Source of the DNA: Utricularia gibba
Taxonomy: Eukaryota; Streptophyta; Magnoliopsida; Lamiales; Lentibulariaceae
Direction: 5' to 3'
Length of the DNA: 64,000 nucleotides
Assembly: GCA_002189035.1 (NCBI GenBank)
Contig: NEEC01000017.1
Location: 434,001 to 498,000 of the forward strand
Below, piece after piece: positions 48,832 to 58,806 of this stretch; the stretch's first letter is position 1, and each line of letters opens with the position of its first letter. A model generated the notes under the pieces. That model was not told the DNA's origin. It saw nothing but the letters and a program-made list of their open reading frames with translations, and ran no database searches. The position numbers and the translations under genes are program-made.

Positions 48832-49544
48832 TCACCACACAATGGCGAAAACAAGCAATGAGAGCCCAATGTATACAATGCTCAAAAGATGGAGCAATGG
48901 GGCACCTGCTGCGCTTTGTGGCGAGGCCGGCGGCAGCGCCTCCACGTTGCTGCAATCGAGGCCTTTCTCGGTCTCCTTGCATAGGGAGGCGAAGAGCCCG
49001 GGTGGGTATTTTCCATACAGATTGACATAGCTGAAGAAAGTCTCAGCACAGTTGCTTTGAAGATCGTTAACTTGATCCTTCACGGGGCAAAGAAGCTGCT
49101 TGAGTGGTGTGCAGCACCTGTCTACGGAATAGTTGGGTCCCTTGCATTGGCTTGTCATCACTGTGTAGTTCATGTGCTCGAAATCCACACTACAAGCTGC
49201 ATTTGTTGAACACATACAAAAAGGAATGATCATGTTGGAAATGCCTAAAGCTTTATGAGAGCTTGAAAGAGCTGATGAATTCAGATGTTAAAGGTCATGG
49301 CTTACTGGTCTTCTGCTGCAAAAGGGACCGGCCTATTGATTCATGTGGCGTGAGAATATTACCTGTTAATCAATTCAAGAGATAAAACATGACAAATACA
49401 GGACGAAAGATCAAACATTTCTCCATGTCCATGGAAGACTGTGTCTTGATACACACCTGAAATGTAGGACGATGAAACCACTCTGACGACGAGGAGGGCA
49501 AGAAACAAATGCAGCAAGGACGTCATTGGTGCCTTACCTCCCAT
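48832..49544 (-). CDS. LLG: LORELEI-like GPI-anchored protein (LLG)
   Basis: Two exons on the minus strand, 49457-49544 and 48832-49196, giving 150 aa. A signal peptide (LLHLFLALLVVRVVSSS) is followed by the LRE/LLG domain: CSVDFEHMNYTVMTSQCKGP, VDRCC, LLCPVKDQVNDLQSNCAETF and SYVNLYGKYPPGLFASLC. All eight cysteines of the family can be counted. The C-terminal hydrophobic tail (LLHLLSIVYIGLSLLVFAIV), preceded by small residues, is a GPI-attachment signal. LLG proteins chaperone and co-receive RALF peptides with FERONIA-type kinases at the plasma membrane. The domain is clear; which paralogue it is cannot be told. Confidence 0.94.
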
Positions 49545-50015
49545 TCTTAGGCCAATTCTCTATGCTTACAAGGAATGTCTTCCCTTTTTGCCTCCCTCTT
49601 CAAGTTTCTATTTTTGGTTGTAAGAGGTGGTGGTTGTTCTGCAACTACTTGTTGGTGTATATCATATTGAGGCCAGACAACTGATCAAATACAAAAGAGG
49701 GAACAACGGTGGGTATCCATTGCTATTTATATCAGAGTACCACAATTCCCCAACACATCTGTATAGTAAAAATTTCGAAGCTAGTAACTGGTGGATACGT
49801 GGCAGCGAGGTCAAATTTATCATCATCAAAAAAATCAATATTTTTCACATACGACAATCTACAGTCTTTTGTGCCGAATCCTAAGGATCTCATCATAATC
49901 AGTAAACATGGACATCATAAGAATTTGAAGCATTTGCAGTACATGCCAAGAACAGTTACCTGTCTCTTTACTTCTTCCTATACTCTATGAAAATGAGATA
50001 TAAGCTGCAGTGTTG
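49545..50015. other. Spacer between LLG and DTW genes
   Basis: About 0.47 kb with the LLG promoter and the DTW gene 3' region. No other feature seen. Confidence 0.4.
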
Positions 50016-52034
50016 TTAGCAAATATCCTGGTTGTGCCTTATTTTGCGTGAGACTGACCGGCCCATTCGACACCTACGAGACATGAGAGCTTCAAGAAGA
50101 ACTTCCAGTGCAAATTCGAGTGCATTGGCCTGCTCTTCCAATCCTGCAGAACTAAGCTCGGGAATGTGGTGGAGTTCATGAAGGAGACCGATCGCTGCAG
50201 CAGCTGTACAAGTGCGGTCCCAAGATGGTTGTGGTCTGAAAGTTTAAGACAAGGTTGAGGAACTTTCAAACAGGTCCCCTTCATGAGAAGAGGCTATAAA
50301 ATTGGATGCTCAGCAGCTGATTAAAACTAAAACACATGATGCCCGAAACGTCAGTACCTTAGTTTATGCATCACTGATGCGCCTGTGTTCAATGACATGC
50401 AAGAAAGTTCTTGACCCCATAAAATATTTGCTCTATCCTGCAAGGAAATCCAGCTGAGAGAAAATGTTTGAAATTCATGATTTCATTTTTCCAGAAAAAG
50501 CCTCTATCTGTGAATATACACGAGCTTCAATATGCCAAAAAGCAAATCGTTTGCCATCACACCTGCAAACGGTGCAACATTGCAGATGAATTGCTCCATG
50601 TGCCATCAATCAAGATAAAGTGGATCACGTGACTCTCTTTTGCCTGCATACCATTGTGACACAAATTTGGAAGTAAAAATGGAGCAAAGAAAAGGTGAAA
50701 ACAAGAAAAAGCTGAGACCACAAAAGGTAGAGCAGACTATAGGAAGCTTAAATATGGAAAATTGAGAAGAATGAACTGCTACCTCTGGATTCTCACTTAT
50801 TTCATTCAAGAAGCTTACTGCATCAGATACTGTCGCAGCGTTAGTATTTGGATACAGACACCAGACATTGTCTCTCCCTGAAAAGATGCAATTTAAACAT
50901 ACACAGCACTCCAGAGAAAAAAAAAACTTGAGTGACACATGGTGCAGACATATACAATTGTAAGCGCATAACAATTTCAGAATGCTAAGGAAATTCTAGT
51001 GAATCAAGAAAGCCAGAAATGCGCTGTGGGCCGCATACCAGCATGAATGAAGGAATTCCACATCATGTCCTCATGCTCAGCAATGCCATAGAGGCATAGG
51101 CTTGCAGCATCAATGTCAAAAACTTGCCATAACAACTTCCCAGTATTGTTCTGCCTCAAAAAATCCTGAAATAAAAAGAAAGATCAGATACCCTTTTGAT
51201 CTTCAAACGGAATCACCCTAGATCAACTTCTCGGAGCAATGGAGTATGCTCCCGTAAAACTAGTGACATCAACCAAAAAGGCACACCTTTGGATGCATAT
51301 ATAACCAAATGTGCAGTTTTGGCCAGAGAGAACACATATTAATTCTTGAGCACATGCAATCACTCTGAGCAAGCCAGCACTGTGAAAAGGTCGGAGAAGA
51401 GAATACAGGAAATGCTTATGGGAATTAGAATGCGATTCCACGTAAAAATAACATAAAATCCAGAACTACGCCATGTCAGCTTACCCTCTGACATAAATAT
51501 CCTCTACTTCCAAGCAAACGGCAGGCGATTTGTCGAGCTGAGAAGAACTGTAGTTTCTCCTCCGAGCTACTTAAAGAAGCATATTTCTGCCTGTGTTTCT
51601 TGTCTTCTTGGATCTTGAAGACTCCCTGGAATCACCAAGAACGAGAGTTGGGGAAAAAGAACTAAGCAAAGCATACCAATAACAAGAAACAATCTTTCAT
51701 GCATAATATATCACCCATCGCCAAATATCGACATTCAAGTGGCAATCCAACCAAAACTACAGAGGGTAAAAGGCATCGCATTACTGGGGTCCACTCAGAC
51801 CCAATACCAATCTACTAATATCAACAATGAAGACCGAGTTTGGGATTATCACCGTCAGCGTCCCGTGGTTCCCATCAAACGTCATGGGGCATTCATTTGC
51901 TTCTCCAAAAGCTTCAAATCGCGAACGACTTGATCCACCGCGGATGGAACGGGTGAGACGGAGCCCCAAGCTTGCCATTCTTGCAAGCTAATGGGCGCAC
52001 CGGCTTCAGCTTCTGATTCTCTGCCACTCGACAT
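50016..52034 (-). CDS. DTW-domain protein (tRNA-uridine aminocarboxypropyltransferase type); one-base frame break
   Basis: Eight exons on the minus strand: 51853-52034, 51485-51625, 51287-51379, 51039-51165, 50783-50877, 50563-50643, 50358-50437 and 50016-50235. The N-terminal part has SLQEWQAWGSVSPVPSAVDQ. A small cysteine cluster (GYLCQRCWLAQSDCMCSR) and the DTW signature in LIDGTWSNSSAMLHRLQ follow, then LRPQPSWDRTCTAAAAIGLL. DTW proteins such as bacterial TapT and human DTWD1/2 use S-adenosylmethionine to make acp3U in tRNA. In exon 1 the frame runs MNAP-stop, while the next frame reads MTFDGNHGTLT and leads into the splice site. One base added to the GGGG at 51886-51889 (plus strand) repairs it to 339 aa. 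An in-frame ATG at 52166 would add 44 residues rich in Arg/Lys that could target mitochondria. Confidence 0.9.
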
Positions 52035-53030
52035 TTTCGAGAAGAAATACCGTGTCCCACGCTTAAATTGAGGGCATTTGCAAGATTTTCGCCGGCGGAA
52101 AACTCGCTGGGGTTTAGGGTTTAACCACGCACCAGAACCCAATGCATTCATCCAACTCATATTCATCTACCGACAGCTTTGTCCAAAAAAAAAAATATAT
52201 ATATATATATATTTATTTATTTACATATTTATTTATAATATATGAATATTTTTTTCATTACGATTTATTTTTTAAAAGGAGATAAATATTCTGATGATGA
52301 ATGAGAGCCATAGAGGCCTTCCTTTCCCGTCAGAGTTCCGTATCCTATTAAAAGACTATTTTCCGTACGATAAATAGAAAAAATCAACGTGCGTCATTAC
52401 GCCACGTGTACCATCGGATTCCCTGGTCACCATCCTCTAGCTGGATTTAAAAATTAGAATTAATTGAGCATCTAGAACCCACTTTTTCCACTGAACCAAA
52501 TAATAATAATAATATAACCAGTGTTTTGAAGCAAGATTTCAGAGGAATGTGTAAAAATCAACCCATTCCAGAGTTTTATTTGAAATTTGGCCATTCTTTA
52601 TTACTATATGAGAAAAATGGACACCGTAGTGTAAAATTTTAATTTAATATAAGTGTACGGATAAGTATTTTCCTAAATAATCTTTTAATTGTTTTTTAAA
52701 TAATATCTAACCAAATTGATATTTGATTCATAGAATCTATACATATGATTTTGTGTTATTTGTGTGATAAACGTGTTTTTCAATACATATATGATTTATA
52801 AAATATTCGTATAATTTATAATTAGTTTATGTAATTTTTTTCTCAATATGTGAGATTGATTTTTTAATATATATATATATATCAATTTTAATTATATAAC
52901 ATATTTTTTAAAATGTGAATAATTTAAATATATTATTAATTAAACTATTATGAAATGTGACTTATTAATATTAATTAATTGATTTAGGGAGTATTTGATA
53001 TTTGAATATATAAGGTTTATATCAAAGTTT

Positions 53031-53052
53031 ATATATATATATATATATATAT
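53031..53052. repeat. (AT)n microsatellite
   Basis: An alternating AT run of about 22 bases in the AT-rich spacer. Confidence 0.9.
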
Positions 53053-54842
53053 TAATCTTATATGACTATAACAATCACATACTCATATTTTGAGTATATA
53101 TGTGGTGTATAAAAATAGATAGAAAGAAGTTAATTATATTTATACTATTCAAATACTTAAATTTCTATTTTTAAATATCAAATATTATACATTATTAAGT
53201 ATATACACTATACTTATAGAGTCTCATATACTTATAGTGTCTCATATGGATTATAATGTTTCATAAGATTGTTTATGATGAAATCTTTCAAGAAAAGATC
53301 ATGTTTGATTTTCTTCTTAAAAAAATTAAACCGTTTTAGAAAAAGGTAGAGAAATTGTGGCATTTCAAGAAGAAAACACGCATTCCTTGGTTCTGAATTT
53401 TCTTTTAACATCAAGTAGGTGTCTCTTTGTGTAAAAAATCACTTCTAAAATATGAGAAGAAACAAACATATGGAATAAATTTAGTTAGGTTTGATTTTGA
53501 AATAATTCTTAAAAGTAATTTTTTTGCAAAAAGGATAAAGATATAAAACCATTCACTATTTTTAATAAAGTATAGAATCTTAATTATTTTATTAAAAAAT
53601 TATTGTGTTATAAATACCTCTATTTGTTTTGTGTTGAAGAGTTTGTTCTTGAATTTATGAATTTGTATATATAATCCTTTGTTTTATCAAAACTAATCTA
53701 TTTTGATCTTAATATTATTATAATGATGAATCATATAAAATACAAATGCAAATATGATATAATATTAATAAAGATATTATTTGATTTATCGAACTTCAGA
53801 TATGAATATGAAAAATTTTAGCATGAAATTTTATTAGTTTTGAAATTAAAAATGATTTATAGTATTGCAAATTAGTTCATTTTTTTAAAAAAATTGAAAA
53901 CTGTTTGAATTTTATTTGCATAATTTTAATAACTTTGAGATATTTTTATTGTAATTTTCTTATTTTATATTAAAAGATTCACTTAAAATCTCAAATCACT
54001 TACATCTGGGACTTGTTAATTTTAAAATTACAAGCGATATGATTGGCGTCTAGGGTTCCGTCCCAATCTCGTGAATCAACCAACTTCTAGAAAGATGGAA
54101 TCTTTTGAATAAAATAATAAAAGTTAGGATTTTGATGGTTTATCCAGAAGGGGGTGCTTGTAAGACTTTTATGTGATCGTCTAGAAGTCGAAGCGTCGAC
54201 AACGATTGTCTACAGTGAATGGCAAGCGAAAAATCGGCTGCCCCACTCTGCATCGGGGCTCTCTTTCTTTGCGGTATATAATGCCCATGGTGGCTGGTTC
54301 TTGGATGTCACCCAAAGCATTTTGCTCCCATTTCTTAAAGCTTGCACCTTTCTCTTTTCCCCCAACTGTTTGCTTGGTTTTTGGAATTGGCTTTCCCTTG
54401 ACGCTGAAGGGTTTTGCTCCCCTGAATATTTTTGGTGGATTGAGCCGGCGGGTTATCGGGATCGTGCGAATCAATACACTTGGTATGCGCCTTCGTCTTC
54501 TGGCATAACGAGTTTTTCATGTTGGTTTATGGTTTTTGGCGTAAGTTGCTTTTTTGCTTGAATATACACGGGGTCTTGAGAAATGGGGTTCAACATCGTG
54601 GTCGTTCTGAATCAGAAATCTCTCTGATTTTCCTCCAGAACTGAGTTTTTGTGGTTTATCTGGGCTCATCGGAGGGTGCATGTTCTTTTGAAGATTCTTC
54701 TTATTCCCCCTTCATTGGCATACGCTATCTCTCATTTGTGGTCCGCCAGAGACTGGAATTGATTCTTCTTAGTTTCCCCACATCGCATTCTGCAATTTTC
54801 GCTTCCAAATAACTTGCTCTGTTCTCGGTGCTTGGATTGGTA

Positions 54843-54945
54843 GTTAGTTGGGCGGTAGTTCAGGTCAATAACTTCGAGTGCTCCTTCCTTTTCCTTGGTT
54901 AATCAATAGGTTGGTGGTTAGGTGGGCGGTAGTTCAGATCAATAA
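54843..54945. repeat. Pair of near-identical 29-bp direct repeats
   Basis: A 29-base stretch around GGGCGGTAGTTCAG at 54843-54871 recurs at 54917-54945 with two differences, 74 bases apart. Both copies lie in the probable leader intron of the RMA gene. Confidence 0.7.
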
Positions 54946-55164
54946 TGACTAACAGTTAGCTGATGTAAGCGCCTTTGTATCATCATATGATGCTTCTTGA
55001 CCGTACCTTGAAATCATCCTGTATTCTAAAGTTGGTGCACCTATCTTCAAGAACGTTGTATGATGCTTTGATTCTGTATTTGTGTTGGTGCATTTTGCTC
55101 TGTTTGTGGTAACCAAATCGCTGACGAGACAATCTGCTTTTTTAACAGGCTTGCTTGTGTTGAG

Positions 55165-55860
55165 ATGGAGCAGTATTTCCAAGCAGGAGAAGCCATGGAA
55201 GCTAGATTTGGCGATGAAGTGAGCTGCTGCAAATCCTTCTCCTCGAAGCTCCAAGAGCCTGAAACCAATCCAACCGAAGGCTTCGAATGCAACATCTGTC
55301 TGGAGCTTGTACAGGATCCTGTGGTTACTTTCTGCGGTCACCTCTATTGCTGGTCATGCATCTACAAATGGATCATCAGGTCCCATGAAAGTCCAGAAAA
55401 TGCAGACGAGCTGAAGCCTCTTTGCCCCGTTTGCAAGGCCCGAGTTTCAGAAAAGACACTAATCCCACTCTACGGCCGTGGTGATGGGATGAGCCCCTCC
55501 AAAACAGACGTTCCAGACATACCCAAACGGCCCTCAAGTCCGTTATCCGTCTCCGGTAATGCCTCCTCCCCGTTCGATCATTTTCACGATCGGAGCTACA
55601 TGAGATCAGAGCAGCCACGACTGAACCCTGCGGCTGCTCCGGCGTTTGATCCTATGATCGGGAACGTGTTCGGTGAGATGGTCTACGCCCGGATGTTCGG
55701 GAATGGCGAGGCGACATTGTACACGTATCCCAACTCGTACCATTACTCGAACGCCGTGACTCCGAGGCAACAACGGCAGATGAACCAGGTGAACAGATCA
55801 CTGAGCAGGCTGTGTTTCTTTCTTTGCTGCTGTACAATCTTCTGTCTTCTTGCGTTCTGA
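55165..55860 (+). CDS. RMA: RING membrane-anchor E3 ubiquitin ligase (RMA type)
   Basis: A single coding exon of 231 aa. A C3HC4 RING finger is near the N-terminus: FECNICLELVQDPVVTFCGH, then YCWSCIYKW and LCPVCK, with metal ligands Cys42, Cys45, Cys57, His59, Cys62, Cys65, Cys87 and Cys90. A low-complexity middle follows. The end is a hydrophobic tail anchor (LCFFLCCCTIFCLLAF). This layout is that of plant RMA proteins, which are ER-anchored E3 ligases in ER-associated degradation and aquaporin turnover under drought. An upstream AG at 55148-55149 suggests the coding exon follows a leader intron. The first ATG (MEQYFQAGE) is taken as the start. Confidence 0.94.
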   Translation: MEQYFQAGEAMEARFGDEVSCCKSFSSKLQEPETNPTEGFECNICLELVQDPVVTFCGHLYCWSCIYKWIIRSHESPENADELKPLCPVCKARVSEKTLIPLYGRGDGMSPSKTDVPDIPKRPSSPLSVSGNASSPFDHFHDRSYMRSEQPRLNPAAAPAFDPMIGNVFGEMVYARMFGNGEATLYTYPNSYHYSNAVTPRQQRQMNQVNRSLSRLCFFLCCCTIFCLLAF

Positions 55861-57072
55861 TGCATTCATGTTTAATGATTACGTGAATCATCTTATGAGA
55901 ACTCGCCATTTTTGAAAGACTACAGAACCAGTGCACAGATACACCAAACAAATCCCTGAATGCTCCTCTGCAAGCTTCTCTTAGAACCCACACATCAAAA
56001 GACTGTTGAACGTTTTGCATGTGGAAATGTAGCACTCAGCGTTTCTTGGGAAACCGTCCAAATTCCTTTAAAAAAAAGTCCATTCCTTGTCTGTACTTCA
56101 CAATTGATGGGAACATTCAAAGTGGAGTGCAAAGGAGTTCTAGAAGGCCACGTAATAATAATACAAACCTTATGTTTTCTAACATCGTTTCTAGAACTGG
56201 GCCATGGCAGTCTCCGGGTGGCTCCAAGCTCTATATTTGGAGCTTACAAACCTTATGTTTTCTAACAACGTTTCTAGAACTGGGCCATGGCAGTTTCCGG
56301 GTGGCTCCAAGCTCTATATTTGTGTTGCAGCCTTTGTCTTAATAGAATAAAAAATACACACTAGAGGCGTGACATGTTCCAAACAAATCGGTTTCTGTTT
56401 GGAATGGGATCGAATGGTTTTTTTGAACGGTTGGTTCATAAACTATTGTTCACTATTAATTTTGGTGTCGATTTCGAACCCAAAGTGAATTTTTAAAACT
56501 TGAACCGAATTGAAAATATTGAATTGAAGCAGAATCAGAATAAAATAGTTTTTTTAATAATGATGTTTAATTTTCAAAATGATGTTTAATAAAATTGTCA
56601 TTTTTTTAAAGAATTTTCTAAACTCTCATAATAATGGTTAAGAATATTTAGAAAATTTTCTGAAAATAAATAATATTTTCAAGTATCTATATGAACTATT
56701 AGAAGTATCTAAAAAATATATAGTTATTTTAAATATATTTCCAAACTTACATAATGTATATATTAAGGATGACTAAGATCATTTAAAAATGAAACCAACT
56801 ATTCATTGATTTTGAGTTGGTATGAACCATGATTTTTCTATTCCAAATATCTTGAATCAACTTAAGATTATATGATTCCAATTCGAACACTCACATTCCT
56901 GAATCGAATCGAAACCAGTTCCGGTTCTGATTCGAACATATTACAATTTTAATTCACACACTGAAATGTCTAAGTTTTCCAACAATCTCATGAACTACGA
57001 CAGAGATCAGAATGTAATGAAGTAAGTGGGCATGATGAGTTACTACCTTGAAATTCAAGGTTCGTGGGCATG
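55861..57072. other. Convergent region between RMA and CPBP genes
   Basis: About 1.2 kb between two 3' ends. It holds an 83-bp tandem duplication at 56163-56320 and then a diverged AT-rich stretch (56,370-56,960) with TCGAA/TTCGAA-rich ends that may be an old transposon remnant. I could not define its ends. No gene seen. Confidence 0.45.
56163..56320. repeat. Tandem duplication, 83-bp period, about 1.9 copies
   Basis: The unit starts ACAAACCTTATGTTTTCTAA at 56163 and again at 56246. The second copy runs to about 56320. Two substitutions were seen between the copies, so the duplication is fairly recent. It lies about 300 bases past the RMA stop codon, possibly in its 3' untranslated region. 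Confidence 0.88.
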
Positions 57073-58384
57073 TCATTGTTTACTGGTCAGAGAAAGGAAG
57101 GTGAGAAGTAAGACGACAGCATTGTAGGAAGAATGTATGGCAATGGAAGAGCCCAGCTTTCCAGTCCAACAATAGGCGCATCCGAGAACAAGCCCCACCA
57201 CGAAGAGCTGCAATGATTTCTCACTGGAGAAATGGGCTGCGCTGAAGACGATGGAGCTCAAAACAACCGCCTGAGGCCACCGGAGTTCTGAGATGAGGGA
57301 CTTCAGAAGGAAGCCTCTGTACACCACTTCTTCGAGCAATGGAATGACAATGCAGTAACTGAGCACACAAGCCGTCGCAGAGATTGGGCCGCTTGATAGA
57401 ATCTCACCTAAAGCCTCATTGCTCGGGACCTGTGATTCAGGTTTCATGCCTTGAGGATAAAGGGGTAACGGATTACAGAAAGGAGAAAGTGATGATGATA
57501 CCTTGGCTCCGATAAATCTGCTGCTGAAGAATGATGTAACCAGAACAAGGGATAAAAGAAAGCCAGAGCCCACAACTGACGCAAGCAGTGAGCTTCTTTC
57601 TTCTGAAGACTTGACTGAACATAAGAGATCTCTGAGGTCACAGTGATGCTTCTCTTCGAATTTTAAAAGAAGCAGGAAGATGCTCAGCTCTAAAGTCTGT
57701 GTCCCAAGAATCAAGAACGACTGTGCTGGAAAAAAAGCAACCAGGTAGCCATCAACAATGAGCTTGTGACTGAACTAGTCAATGAATGAAAGCACAGAAG
57801 CGACTGACTATTTCGTACCGTTTGCAGCGGATCGAGTGCCGGTTGATGCAAGATTTTGGATGCAACCGAAAGACTACCAAAACTCAAAGGGACATGGATG
57901 GTGAACACATAAAATCCCAGTGTGCTCCAGACACTTCCAATATCACACTCACCATTTGCTTCCAAAACTGAGAAACTCTGTGAACATCAACAACAAACAG
58001 AAAACATCTTCTCAAAGGCAACATACCCATCATCATCAACTCTACTTCCTTCCTGATTACTTTTTTTTTTGTTTTTTTCAATTTTCTTATTCTATCATAG
58101 CATTCGACAAAATACCCCATACGGTACTACCATTCCCTTCACAAAAACCCTGCACCTTGCACGTAAAAACTCATTAATTTAGAAGCAAGCAACAGTACAC
58201 AAAAAGGAAGATCGATTAAATTCACCTTGCGCGTTTCCGATTTCTCGTCATTTTTGCTGCAAAGGCACTTCATCGAGGAATCCCCGTCGCGAATGAGAAG
58301 ACTTTTCCACTTGTTACCATTTCCGGCGAAGGCGTACGGCACAAGGGAGGAGGGCAATCCGCTGAACGTCAGAGTATTGCTCAT
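57073..58384 (-). CDS. CPBP-family intramembrane metalloprotease, probably plastid
   Basis: Four exons on the minus strand, 58226-58384, 57819-57977, 57502-57720 and 57073-57429, give an unbroken 297-aa protein. The N-terminus (MSNTLTFSGLPSSLVPYAFA) is Ser-rich like a plastid transit peptide. Several hydrophobic spans follow. The CPBP (CAAX protease and bacteriocin-processing, Abi) motifs are all visible: EEVVYRG (Glu212, Glu213, Arg217), FSAAHF (His245) and HSSYNA (His278, Asn282). These are the metal-binding and catalytic residues of the Rce1-type fold. Plant plastid members affect chlorophyll or thylakoid proteins, but the substrate of this one is unknown to me. An in-frame ATG further upstream is less likely as start. 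Confidence 0.92.
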
Positions 58385-58806
58385 CACCCTTCCAGATGGG
58401 CCCGAATTCCCGTAAACCAGATCGCCTAGGGCTTTATGAACGCCTAAATATTTAATATTTAATCTAAATGCCACGTAATAAATTTCACTTATTTAATTTA
58501 TATACTTCAATTAAATATTCTGTAATTATTCAAATTTCAGACTGGATACTAAATCAAATATCATTTTATTATCAATATCCAATACCAATTAATAAACATA
58601 ATTTCAATATTTAGACAAAATATTCTTATAAGGTCATTATGAAAAGCGATATATTATATGTTAATAGTAGACATCTTACAAACAATTATTCTTTAATTTA
58701 AATACAATATGATTATATATTAAATATCTTATTCTACTATTCGATTCTTATATATAGCGTTTGATGCAAGGGTCGAATTCCATCTCGTTAAGTAATAATC
58801 TTACAA
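58385..58806. other. Divergent promoter region, CPBP and F-box genes
   Basis: A 422-bp AT-rich shared upstream region of two divergent genes. No further motif stands out. Confidence 0.4.

Larger units (their letters stand above)
52035..55164. other. Long AT-rich region and RMA gene leader
   Basis: About 3.1 kb between divergent genes. From 52,190 to 54,000 it is extremely AT-rich with (AT)n runs at about 52,193-52,212 and 53,031-53,052 and a short tandem duplication near 53,215-53,250. From about 54,150 it becomes GC-richer and probably contains a non-coding first exon and a leader intron of the RMA gene, ending at the AG at 55,148-55,149. No other gene supported. Confidence 0.5.

Noticed and set aside
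48469-49030. Plus-strand frames over the LORELEI-like gene
   Set aside because: Antisense shadows of the LLG exon; the minus strand has signal peptide, eight cysteines and GPI tail.
52519-52560. CAGTGTTTTGAAGCAAG, similar to the hAT end at 16375
   Set aside because: I could not find a matching right end or an 8-bp duplication nearby.
56370-56960. Possible transposon remnant with TTCGAA-rich ends
   Set aside because: Ends and target duplication could not be defined; kept only as a note in the spacer entry.
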